Assembly: GCF_013911755.1 (NCBI RefSeq)
Contig: NZ_JACESP010000003.1
Location: 178,801 to 242,800, forward strand
Length of the DNA stretch: 64,000 nt
Source: Sphingosinicella sp.
GTDB lineage: Bacteria; Pseudomonadota; Alphaproteobacteria; Sphingomonadales; Sphingomonadaceae
Reading direction: 5' to 3'
Shown: piece after piece, positions 17,406-25,041 of the stretch
Numbering within the stretch: the stretch's first letter is position 1
How the letters are laid out: each line of letters begins with the position of its first letter
The notes under the pieces: model-generated
The model's input: the letters and a program-made list of their open reading frames with translations, nothing else
What the model was told of the DNA's origin: nothing
Databases searched by the model: none
Translations under genes and position numbers: made by a program

Positions 17406-18080
17406 TCAGGAAGGCCGCTTCGCGATCCAGATGATGTGGCGGGCGCCGCGGCGCTCGCCGTTGGTGCGGACGACGGTTTCTTCCACCTCGAAATTCGCCT
17501 TGATGAGCCGGTTCTTGAATGCGTGGTCCGGCGCGGCGGACCAGACGGCTAGGATACCGCCGGGTCGGAGCGCCTCGCGGGCGGCGATCAGGCCCTTGCG
17601 GCTGTAGAGCCGGTCGTTGTCCGGGTGGGTGAGGCCGTCGGGGCCATTGTCCACATCGAGCAGGATGGCATCGTAATGCGATCGCACGTCGCCGATCAGG
17701 TCCGCGACATCCTCCACGGCCACCGTGGCGCGAGGGTCGTCGAGACACCCGTCGAAGATGTGCGCCATCGGCCCGCGCGCCCAGGCCACCACCGAGGGGA
17801 CGAACTCGGCGACGGTGACCGACGCGTCTGCCGGAAGTTTGGCAAGTGCGGCCCTTAGCGTGAAACCCATGCCGAGGCCGCCGATCAACATCCGGGGCTG
17901 CGGGCGCGACTGGATCTTGCCGCATGACAGGGAGGCAAGGGCTTCTTCCGAGCCCTTGAGGCGGCTGTTCATCAGCTCGTTTGAACCGAGCATTATCGAG
18001 AATTCGGTGCCGCGCTGGATGAGGCGCAGTTCGCCTCCGCCGGGTATCTTCGCGGTATCGATCAGAATGCGCGGAAGCAC
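17406..18080 (-). CDS. Spermidine-synthase-like protein (SpeE fold, methyltransferase-like)
   Basis: The 224-residue protein has a Rossmann glycine loop GGLGMGFTLRAAL, then VTVAEFVPSVVAWA and YDAILLDVDNGPDG. This order is that of spermidine synthases and related class I methyltransferase folds. The acidic residue after the third strand (LDVDNGP) sits where the catalytic Asp of SpeE lies. It is shorter than true SpeE (about 280 residues) and lacks its N-terminal beta domain, so polyamine synthase activity is doubtful. It converges tail to tail with lysR, 3 nt apart. Confidence 0.65.
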   Translation of the reverse strand: MLPRILIDTAKIPGGGELRLIQRGTEFSIMLGSNELMNSRLKGSEEALASLSCGKIQSRPQPRMLIGGLGMGFTLRAALAKLPADASVTVAEFVPSVVAWARGPMAHIFDGCLDDPRATVAVEDVADLIGDVRSHYDAILLDVDNGPDGLTHPDNDRLYSRKGLIAAREALRPGGILAVWSAAPDHAFKNRLIKANFEVEETVVRTNGERRGARHIIWIAKRPS

Positions 18081-18116
18081 GGCTGTCTTTTCACCTTGCG
18101 GTCGCGTTCCGGATGA

Positions 18117-18449
18117 TCAGCGCTTCGAACGTTTTTTCCGAGCGGCGTAGCGCGCATCGCGGGCGGCTTTCTTTTCGGCCTCGGTCAGAGCGGCCGGCAC
18201 AGCGGCTGCGGTGCTTGCAGCCTCGCGCTTCTGCGCTTCACGCTCGGCCCTGGCGGCCGCGTCTGCAGCGCGGCGGGCGGCGCGCTCTTCGGCTTCGGCC
18301 GCTTCGCGCGCAAGACGCGCGGCCTTGAGCTCTGCGAGCGCAGCCTCATCCACCGGAGGCTTAGCCTTCAACTTTTCGAGGGCTTTTTGCTTCGCCTGTT
18401 TGGCGAGGGCGGCACGATCCTGGAAACTCGGAACCTTGAACGACGTCAT
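18117..18449 (-). CDS. DUF6481 family protein, Ala/Lys/Arg/Glu-rich
   Basis: The product is 110 residues, nearly all helix-forming and highly charged. It starts MTSFKVPSFQDRAALAKQAK and ends in a basic RYAARKKRSKR tail. The N-terminal motif and composition match DUF6481, a family found next to cspA in sphingomonads, as here. A coiled-coil, RNA- or ribosome-associated role is possible from the charge pattern but is not established. It is likely cotranscribed with cspA, with a strong hairpin in between. Confidence 0.7.
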   Translation of the reverse strand: MTSFKVPSFQDRAALAKQAKQKALEKLKAKPPVDEAALAELKAARLAREAAEAEERAARRAADAAARAEREAQKREAASTAAAVPAALTEAEKKAARDARYAARKKRSKR

Positions 18450-18486
18450 ATTTGGTGAAGCTCTATCCGCTGGTGGGTTGAACGAT

Positions 18487-18517
18487 CGGGCGGGCATCCG
18501 CTGGGGACACCCGCCCG
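18487..18517 (-). promoter_or_regulatory. Intercistronic hairpin between cspA and the DUF6481 gene
   Basis: CGGGCGGG and CCCGCCCG form a perfect 8-bp stem around a 15-nt loop. No T-run follows, so it is more likely an mRNA-processing or stabilising element, or a weak attenuator, than a full terminator. It lies 8 nt after the cspA stop codon. Confidence 0.5.
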
Positions 18518-18525
18518 GATACGCG

Positions 18526-18732
18526 TCAGGCGACCTGGAGGTTGACTGCCGAGGTCTTGCCGCGCTGATCGGTTTCCAGCTCGTAGGAAACGCGCTGATC
18601 CTTGTCGAGCGTGCGAAGACCGGCCTTTTCGACCGCCGAGATATGGACAAACGCATCGTTTCCGCCCGTTTCCGGCGCGATGAAGCCATAGCCCTTGTCT
18701 GCATTGAAGAATTTTACGGTTCCGGTGATCAT
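18526..18732 (-). CDS. cspA: Cold-shock protein CspA family
   Basis: This 68-residue single cold-shock domain has the two RNA-binding motifs, KGYGFI and DAFVHIS. The N-terminus is ITGTVKFFNADKGYGF. It acts as a nucleic-acid chaperone that melts RNA structure. MITGTV at 18732 is the start, with AAGGA about 8 nt upstream. A promoter is visible about 136 nt upstream, giving the long leader that cold-shock genes often use for temperature control. Confidence 0.93.
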   Translation of the reverse strand: MITGTVKFFNADKGYGFIAPETGGNDAFVHISAVEKAGLRTLDKDQRVSYELETDQRGKTSAVNLQVA

Positions 18733-18760
18733 AATGGGTATCCTTTGGCCCAATGTGTGA

Positions 18761-18789
18761 CGGGAACGCATCAACAGCGATGCTTCCCG
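18761..18789 (-). promoter_or_regulatory. Stem-loop in the cspA 5' leader
   Basis: CGGGAA and GCATC pair with GATGC and TTCCCG around a 6-nt loop, with one bulged base, giving an 11-bp stem in the untranslated leader about 30 nt from the start codon. There is no T-run. It may be a structural element of a thermoregulated leader; this is inference. Confidence 0.45.
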
Positions 18790-18867
18790 GCTTCTGTAAG
18801 GCTAGGCAGGGACAAAAGAGACCGAATCTCGGCCCGATATCCGTCGCTCGCGACGTCAGCGGGCGAA

Positions 18868-18896
18868 TCTATAACCCAAAATCACCGAAAGCGCAA
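18868..18896 (-). promoter_or_regulatory. Promoter of cspA
   Basis: TTGCGC and TATAGA are separated by exactly 17 nt on the minus strand. Transcription would start near 18861, leaving a leader of about 130 nt. It lies in the only AT-rich pocket between the puuA stop and cspA. Confidence 0.6.
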
Positions 18897-18909
18897 AACG
18901 TGCTCCGCG

Positions 18910-20301
18910 TCAGGCGTTCCTTAGGTACCATTCGTAGTCTAGCTCGGTGACCTCGCCGTAGAAACGGGCCATTTCGGTACGCTTCACGATCGAATAATAT
19001 TTCACGAAGCGCGCCCCTAGATAGTCGTTCATCAGCGGCGAGCCTTCGAAGGCGTCGTTGGCGGCAAACCAGTTGTTGGGGAGCTTTACGCCCGCGCTCG
19101 CCTCATCCTCGTAGCCGTTGCCGACGACGGCGGGGCCGGGATCGATGCGGTTCGTGATGCCGTGGTGCATCGCGGCGAGCACGGCGGCGACGGCGAGGTA
19201 AGGGTTCGCGTCCGCGCCGCAGACGCGGTGCTCTACGTGGCGCGAGGCGGGCGAGCCTGCGGGGATACGCAAGGACACCGTGCGGTTGTTGACGCCCCAT
19301 GTCGGCGCGACGGGCGCATAGCTGTTCGCCTTGAAGCGGCGGTAGCTGTTGGCATTCGGCGCGAAGACCGCCATCGATTCGCCGAGCGCGGCCTTCATGC
19401 CGCCGATGGCGTGGCGCAGGATCGGCGCGCCTTCGGGGTCTTCGCTCGCGAAGGCGTTGGAGCCGCTTTCGTCGGCCATCGAGATGTGAAGGTGCATGCC
19501 GTTGCCGGCCTCGTGCGCGAACGGCTTCGCCATGAACGTGGCCTCCAGGCCGTGTTTGACGGCGACGCCCTTCACGAGGCGCTTGTACATGACCGCGTCG
19601 TCCGTGGCGCGGAGCGCATCGGGCTTGTGGCGCAGCGTCAGTTCGAACTGGCCAGGGGCATATTCGGAAATCGCCGATTCGAGCGGAATGTTCTGGGCGT
19701 CGCACGCGGCGTAAAGATCGTCGAAGAACGGCTTGAAGTCTTCGAGCTCTCGCAGGCCATAGACCTGATTGTCGCCTGAGCGGTGGGGAGTGAGCAGGCC
19801 CTTTGCGGGGCGCGGCGTGCCGCCGGAGATGTCGAGCAGGAAGAATTCGAGCTCGACCGCGACGACGGGCGTGAGCCCGTCCGCCGCCAGCCGGTCGATG
19901 ACGCTGCCGAGGACATGGCGCGGATCGAGATCGTTCGGCGTACCGTCGAGCTCATAGAAGCTGGTGAGGAACTGGCCGGCGTTCTCGCCGAGCCAGGGCG
20001 CGCGGACGAGCGTGCCGGGGATCGGCTTCACATACCGGTCGGCGTCGCCGTCTTCCCAGACGAGGCCGGTTTCCTCGGTATCGCGGCCGGTGATATCGAC
20101 GACGACGGCCGAGCCGGGCAGGAAACGGCCGGATTCGTAGACGGCGATCACCTCGTGCTGGCGCAGGCGCTTGCCGCGCGGCACGCCGCACATGTTCGTG
20201 AAGATGATGTCGACCGCATCGATATCGGGGTTCGCCTCGAAAAAGGCGCGGGCCTCCGAAACGTCGGCGATCTTGTTGGAGGCAAGGGGCAGCTTGGTCA
20301 T
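18910..20301 (-). CDS. puuA: Glutamine-synthetase-like gamma-glutamylpolyamine synthetase (paralogue 1)
   Basis: This 463-residue glutamine synthetase-fold ligase has metal-binding ELEFFLL, then GNGMHLHISM, FAPNANSYRRF and VEHRVCGADANPYLA. In the puu setting it should join glutamate to an amine using ATP, making gamma-glutamylputrescine. It belongs to the GS branch without the adenylylation tyrosine region of GlnA. It lies 66 nt downstream of puuB, while the second paralogue precedes puuB. The two are clearly diverged, so their substrates may differ. MTKLPLASNKIAD at 20301 is the chosen start. Confidence 0.83.
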   Translation of the reverse strand: MTKLPLASNKIADVSEARAFFEANPDIDAVDIIFTNMCGVPRGKRLRQHEVIAVYESGRFLPGSAVVVDITGRDTEETGLVWEDGDADRYVKPIPGTLVRAPWLGENAGQFLTSFYELDGTPNDLDPRHVLGSVIDRLAADGLTPVVAVELEFFLLDISGGTPRPAKGLLTPHRSGDNQVYGLRELEDFKPFFDDLYAACDAQNIPLESAISEYAPGQFELTLRHKPDALRATDDAVMYKRLVKGVAVKHGLEATFMAKPFAHEAGNGMHLHISMADESGSNAFASEDPEGAPILRHAIGGMKAALGESMAVFAPNANSYRRFKANSYAPVAPTWGVNNRTVSLRIPAGSPASRHVEHRVCGADANPYLAVAAVLAAMHHGITNRIDPGPAVVGNGYEDEASAGVKLPNNWFAANDAFEGSPLMNDYLGARFVKYYSIVKRTEMARFYGEVTELDYEWYLRNA

Positions 20302-20367
20302 GGGTTCATTCCATAAGGCTTGAGAGGCATTCGCCCAAGACATTGCCGCGGGCGGCGGCGGGCGCAA

Positions 20368-21642
20368 TCACAGCCGGTCTCTCAGCGCGTACCAGAGCAT
20401 ACCGGCGACGTAGAGCGGGTGGCGCAGCAGCGGCCCGCCGGGGAAGGGCTTCACGGGCAGCGATGCGAACAGGTCAAAGCGCTCGGCGGTGCCGCGCATC
20501 GCTTCGGTGATGAGTTCGCCTGCGAGCGTCGAGAGCAGGACGCCGTGGCCCGAGTAGCCGTGTGCGTAGAAGATATTGCCCTTGCGGCCGAAGTGCGGAA
20601 GGCGGTTCATGGTGACGCCGACGAGGCCGCCCCACGCATAGTCGATGCCGATGCCTTCAAGGCCGGGGAATGCCGCCTCCATGTAAGGCCGCACGAACCC
20701 GGCGACGTCGCGCGGCGGGCGCGGCGTGTATTTCTCGCCGCCGCCGAAGATCAGGCGATTGTCGGCCGAAAGGCGATAATAATTGAGGACGAAGCGGCTT
20801 TCGGAGATTGCAGCGCCCGACGGGATGAGCGCGCGGGCGCGTTCCTCGCCGAGCGGCTGCGTCGCGACATTGTAGTTCGCCACCGGCATCGTGTAGCGGC
20901 CGAGATTGGCGTCTATCTGGCTCGTGAAGGCGTCGCACGCGAGGACTACGTGGTGGGCGGAAACGCTGCCGTGCGTGGTGGTGACGCCGGGCCGATTGCC
21001 ACCCGTGATGCGGAGGACAGGTGAACCTTCATAGAGCCGGACGCCGGCCGCGCGCGCGGCTTCGGCGAGGCCGAGCGCGTAGTTCAGCGGATGGAGGTGG
21101 CCGCCCGCCGAATCGTAGATGCCGCCGTGATAGCCCTTCGCCGAGACGATTCCCGCGGTCTGCTCCGGGCGCACAAGCTGCGCGGTGCCGTAGCCCATCA
21201 CATAGTCGAGGCATTCCAGCTCGCGCTCCATGGCGGCGAGGTCGGCGGGTTTGCAGGCGGCGGTGAAATGACCGTGGCGGAGATCGCAGGCGATGCCGTG
21301 CCGGGCGATGCGGTCGTGGACGCGCGTGCGCGCCGTGTCGGCCACGCTGAACAAGCGCTGGGCGGTTTCCTGCCCGAAGCGCTCCACGAGATCGGTCGCG
21401 GACCAGCGCAGGCCGGGGATCATCTGGCCGCCGTTGCGTCCCGAAGCGCCCCAACCGATACGGTGTGCTTCGACAAGGGTGACGGCGTAGCCGGCTTCGG
21501 CGGCGGAGAGCGCGGCAGAGAGGCCGGTGTAGCCGCCGCCGACGACGCAGACGTCTGTGGCCGCGCTGCCTGTGAGTTGCGGCTGGGCCGGGAAGGGGTT
21601 GGCGGTCGCGGCGTAGTACGACGGCGCGTGCGGCTCAGCCAA
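20368..21642 (-). CDS. puuB: Gamma-glutamylputrescine oxidoreductase (FAD, PuuB-like)
   Basis: The 424-residue DAO-family flavoenzyme has a dinucleotide fold near its start (CVVGGGYTGLSAAL, residues ~32-45). RIGWGASGRNGGQM is the FAD-covering motif of PuuB/OrdL proteins. Near the end GYSGHGVLLSTLAGELI is the second FAD contact. It oxidises gamma-glutamylputrescine to the aldehyde with release of ammonia and hydrogen peroxide. It starts 2 nt after the upstream puuA stop, so the two are translated together. Confidence 0.87.
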   Translation of the reverse strand: MAEPHAPSYYAATANPFPAQPQLTGSAATDVCVVGGGYTGLSAALSAAEAGYAVTLVEAHRIGWGASGRNGGQMIPGLRWSATDLVERFGQETAQRLFSVADTARTRVHDRIARHGIACDLRHGHFTAACKPADLAAMERELECLDYVMGYGTAQLVRPEQTAGIVSAKGYHGGIYDSAGGHLHPLNYALGLAEAARAAGVRLYEGSPVLRITGGNRPGVTTTHGSVSAHHVVLACDAFTSQIDANLGRYTMPVANYNVATQPLGEERARALIPSGAAISESRFVLNYYRLSADNRLIFGGGEKYTPRPPRDVAGFVRPYMEAAFPGLEGIGIDYAWGGLVGVTMNRLPHFGRKGNIFYAHGYSGHGVLLSTLAGELITEAMRGTAERFDLFASLPVKPFPGGPLLRHPLYVAGMLWYALRDRL

Positions 21643-21644
21643 GA

Positions 21645-22994
21645 TCAGACCCTCAAGAGGAGGTGTTCGCGCTCCCAGGAACTGATCACCGACTGATACG
21701 CGAACAGCTCGGATTCCTTGATCGCGTAGAACACGTCGAAGAAGTCCTCACCGAGATGGTTGCGGACGGCCTTGCAGTGGCTGAAGCGATCAAGCGCGCT
21801 TTCGAGCGTGCGCGGCAACGTGCGCGCGCGGTTATAGGCGCTGCCCTGCAGACTCTTGGGCGGCTGCATCCGCTCGGTCATGCCGACATAGCCGCAGATG
21901 AGCGAGGCGGCGATGGCGAGATAGGGGTTTGAATCCGCGCCGGGCAGGCGGTTTTCGATGCGCCGGTTCTTCGCGTCCGAAACCGGGATGCGCAGCCCGC
22001 AGGAGCGGTTGTCGCTGCCCCACTGCACGTTGATCGGCGCGTCGCTATCGGGCCGCATTCGGCGGAACGAATTGACGTTCGGCGCGAACATCGGCGCGAT
22101 CTGTGGCAAAAGGCGAACGAGACCTGCGATGTAGCTGCGGAACAGAGCGCTATCGCGGCCCTGCGGCGTGGTGAACAGGTTTCGGCCCGTGTCGCTATCG
22201 AGCAGCGACTGGTGGATGTGCATCGAACTGCCGGGCTGGTCCGACATCGGCTTGGCGAGGAAGGTGGCGTACACGCCATGTTCGAGCGCGACCTGACGGA
22301 CGATGCGCTTGAAGAGCAGCACCTGATCGGCAAGCGCAAGCGGATCGCCGTGGACGAAATTGATCTCGAGCTGGGCGGCGCCGGACTCGTGGATCATCGT
22401 GTCGATGTTGAGCTCTGCCTTCTCGCAGAAATCGTAGATGTGCTCGATGATGTCCTCGAACTCCCCGAGCGCTTCGAGGCCGTAAGGCTGGCTCGCGGTT
22501 TCCGACCGGCCCGACCGGCCCGCGGGCGGTGTGAGCGGAAAATCGGAATCGAGGTTCTTGGAGACGAGGTAGAATTCCAGCTCCGGCGCGATCACCGGTT
22601 TCCAGCCGCGCCGCTCGTAGAGATTCAGCACCTTTTTCAGGATCATGCGTGGCGCGATGCCGAGCGGTTTCCCCTCGCGCGTATAGGCGTCCGCGATGAC
22701 ATAGGCGGTCGGTGTCTTGAACCCGGGCGCTTCGCGGATCGTCGACGGATCGGGCACCATCACCATGTCGGGGTCATAGTCGGGAATGATGTGATTGATG
22801 TCGTCCGGATATTCACCGGTGACGGTTACGGTGTAGACGCTGCCCGGAATGCGGAGCGTCTGGTCCGTGAGCGACTTCAGGAACTTGCCGGCAGGCAGAA
22901 CCTTGCCGCGCTGAATGCCGTTCATATCGGGGACGATGCACTCGACCTCGCTGATACCGCGTTCACTGATCCAATTTGCAATTTCGGCTGACAT
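21645..22994 (-). CDS. puuA: Glutamine-synthetase-like gamma-glutamylputrescine synthetase (paralogue 2)
   Basis: The second GS-fold ligase has 449 residues. Motifs are PELEFYLVS, SSMHIHQSLLD, FAPNVNSFRRM and IENRLPGADSNPYLAIA. It opens the puuA-puuB-puuA operon and is the better candidate for the main PuuA, being directly coupled to puuB. The insertion SGRSETASQPYGLEALGEFE and the IPDYDPDMVMVPD strand are typical of PuuA-type proteins. A LysR-type operator is centred 87 nt upstream of the start. Confidence 0.85.
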   Translation of the reverse strand: MSAEIANWISERGISEVECIVPDMNGIQRGKVLPAGKFLKSLTDQTLRIPGSVYTVTVTGEYPDDINHIIPDYDPDMVMVPDPSTIREAPGFKTPTAYVIADAYTREGKPLGIAPRMILKKVLNLYERRGWKPVIAPELEFYLVSKNLDSDFPLTPPAGRSGRSETASQPYGLEALGEFEDIIEHIYDFCEKAELNIDTMIHESGAAQLEINFVHGDPLALADQVLLFKRIVRQVALEHGVYATFLAKPMSDQPGSSMHIHQSLLDSDTGRNLFTTPQGRDSALFRSYIAGLVRLLPQIAPMFAPNVNSFRRMRPDSDAPINVQWGSDNRSCGLRIPVSDAKNRRIENRLPGADSNPYLAIAASLICGYVGMTERMQPPKSLQGSAYNRARTLPRTLESALDRFSHCKAVRNHLGEDFFDVFYAIKESELFAYQSVISSWEREHLLLRV

Positions 22995-23073
22995 GATCGG
23001 ATAAACCCCCGTCTGGCATCATACTGCGCGGGCGGCACGCGATTGGCCAGAGGGATTTGCTGGAGCAGGGGGT

Positions 23074-23088
23074 ATCGGTTTTTCCGAT
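23074..23088. promoter_or_regulatory. LysR-type operator upstream of puuA (copy B)
   Basis: ATCGGTTTTTCCGAT is a perfect 5-bp inverted repeat with the ATC-N9-GAT / T-N11-A pattern. It differs from copy A at one base. It is centred 87 nt from the puuA start, close to the 94 nt seen for copy A and patD. The divergent TPR-sulfotransferase gene begins 63 nt on the other side and could also be affected. Confidence 0.65.
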
Positions 23089-23150
23089 GGGGTCAACCGC
23101 CATCGACTGACAGCTTGACCGGCAACGCGGGGCTCAGCAGGTTCAAACAC

Positions 23151-24923
23151 ATGTCAACCGCACCGGACGCCCGTCAGCGCGCTGAACGCGCCCGCACCTT
23201 TCTGAAAACGCATCCCGGCAACGCCGATGCCCTTCGCGCGCTTGGTGCCGCGCTACGCAGCATGGGGGAGGAGGCGGCCGCCGAGGAGGCCGAAATGGGC
23301 GCGATCCAAGCCTCGACGCGCGACCCGGTGCTTGTCGAGGCCGCTGCCGCGCTTCTCGACAACAATATCCCGATCGCCGAACGCATCCTGCGTGCGCGGC
23401 TGAAGGAAAAACCCACCGACGTCGCCGCCATCCGCATGATGGCGGAGATCGCCGGGCGGCTCGGGCGCTATGGGGACGCCGAAAAGCTGCTGCGCCGCGC
23501 GCTCGAACTCGCGCCCGCATTCGGTGCGGCGCGTGCCAACCTGGCGACCGTGCTCTACCGGCAAAACAATCCCGCGGATGCCGTGGCGGAGCTTGACCGA
23601 CTGCTCTCGGACGACCCCGACAATGCCGCGCACCGCAACCTCAAAGCCGCGGCGCTCGGGCGGATCGGCGGCTACGAGGAAGCGATCGCGCTTTATGAAT
23701 CCGTGCTTGCCACCCACCCGGCGCAGCCGCGCGTGTGGATGAGCTATGGCCATGTGCTGAAAACCGTGGGTCGGCAGGCGGATTCGATCGCCGCCTACCG
23801 CAAGGCGATCGAACGCGCTCCGGGGCTCGGCGAGGTGTGGTGGAGTCTTGCCAACCTCAAGACCGTGCAGTTCACCGATGCGGACGTGGCGACGATGCGT
23901 GCGGCGCTGGAGAGTGACGGCATTAGCGACGATGATCGCTTCCACCTGCATTTCGCGCTCGGCAAGGCGCTCGAAGATGCGAAGGATCGCGCAGGTTCGT
24001 TCGGCCACTATCTGCAGGGCAACGCGCTACGCAAGGCGATGCTCGATTATGATTCGGGCGAAATCAGCAGCCTCGTTCGCGAGGCGGCGGCACTGATGGA
24101 CCCAGCGTTCTTCGCGGAGCGCAAGGCACAAGGCGATCCAGCGCCCGATCCGATCTTCGTTCTTGGAATGCCGCGCGCGGGATCGACGCTCATCGAGCAG
24201 ATTCTGTCGTCGCACCCGATGATTGAAGGGACACAGGAACTGCCCGATATCGCGGCGATGGCGCGGCGGCTTGGCGGCCGTAAGATGCGCGGCGAGGAGA
24301 CCGCCTATCCGGCGTGCCTTGCGGACCTGTCCGCCGATGTGCTCGCCGAACTCGGCGCCGAATATCTGGAGCGCACGCGCATCCAGCGCAAGACCGACCG
24401 ACCGCTGTTCATCGACAAGATGCCGAACAACTGGGCGCACACGGGCTTTATCCATCTGATCCTCCCGAATGCGAAGATCATCGATGCCCGCCGACACCCG
24501 CTCGGCTGCTGTTTTTCGAACTTCAAGCAGCATTTCGCGCGGGGGCAGGCTTTCAGTTACGACCTTTCCGACCTCGGCCGTTACTACCGAGATTATGTGG
24601 CGATGATGGCGGTGATCGACGACGCGCTTCCCCGCCGCGTGCACCGTGTTTTCTACGAAGACATGGTCGAGAATACGGAAGGCGAGGTACGGCGGCTGCT
24701 GGATTACGTGGGCGTGCCGTTCGATCCGGCGTGCCTGCGCTTTTTCGAAAACGACCGCGCGGTGCGAACTGCCAGCTCCGAACAGGTACGGCGTCCGATC
24801 AACCGGGAAGGCATGGAGCAATGGCAAGCGTTTGCGCCGTGGCTGCAGCCCCTCGAAGCAAGTCTCGGGCCCGTGCTTACCGCGTATCCGGGGGTGCCGC
24901 CGGTCGCTTTGCTGTTGCAATAA
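23151..24923 (+). CDS. TPR-repeat protein with C-terminal sulfotransferase domain
   Basis: A 590-residue two-part protein. Residues ~1-270 form tetratricopeptide units (for example YGDAEKLLRRALELAPAFGA and YEEAIALYESVLATHPAQPR). From ~335 a sulfotransferase domain follows, with the PAPS 5'-phosphate loop FVLGMPRAGSTLIEQILSSH and a later RHPLGCCFSNFKQHF (3'-phosphate region). It should transfer sulfate from PAPS, substrate unknown; there is no signal peptide, so it is cytoplasmic. MSTAPDARQRAE at 23151 is the start. It precedes the TonB receptor by 118 nt, a pairing suggestive of a shared substrate. Confidence 0.85.
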   Translation: MSTAPDARQRAERARTFLKTHPGNADALRALGAALRSMGEEAAAEEAEMGAIQASTRDPVLVEAAAALLDNNIPIAERILRARLKEKPTDVAAIRMMAEIAGRLGRYGDAEKLLRRALELAPAFGAARANLATVLYRQNNPADAVAELDRLLSDDPDNAAHRNLKAAALGRIGGYEEAIALYESVLATHPAQPRVWMSYGHVLKTVGRQADSIAAYRKAIERAPGLGEVWWSLANLKTVQFTDADVATMRAALESDGISDDDRFHLHFALGKALEDAKDRAGSFGHYLQGNALRKAMLDYDSGEISSLVREAAALMDPAFFAERKAQGDPAPDPIFVLGMPRAGSTLIEQILSSHPMIEGTQELPDIAAMARRLGGRKMRGEETAYPACLADLSADVLAELGAEYLERTRIQRKTDRPLFIDKMPNNWAHTGFIHLILPNAKIIDARRHPLGCCFSNFKQHFARGQAFSYDLSDLGRYYRDYVAMMAVIDDALPRRVHRVFYEDMVENTEGEVRRLLDYVGVPFDPACLRFFENDRAVRTASSEQVRRPINREGMEQWQAFAPWLQPLEASLGPVLTAYPGVPPVALLLQ

Positions 24924-24953
24924 TGTGACGCCCGATCAGCAATATGACATCTG

Positions 24954-24959
24954 TATAAT
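24954..24959 (+). promoter_or_regulatory. Putative -10 element of the TonB-receptor promoter
   Basis: A consensus TATAAT directly after TG occurs in the gap between the sulfotransferase and the receptor, giving a leader of about 75 nt. No convincing -35 is seen at the right distance, so it may be an extended -10 or an activator-dependent promoter. Confidence 0.4.
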
Positions 24960-25041
24960 AAAGCGGCCGGACCCGAATTGACCACTGTTCCGTGCGACGC
25001 CAATCTTCACGCGGGACAGCAAAAGCTGAAGGGGGAAAAGG

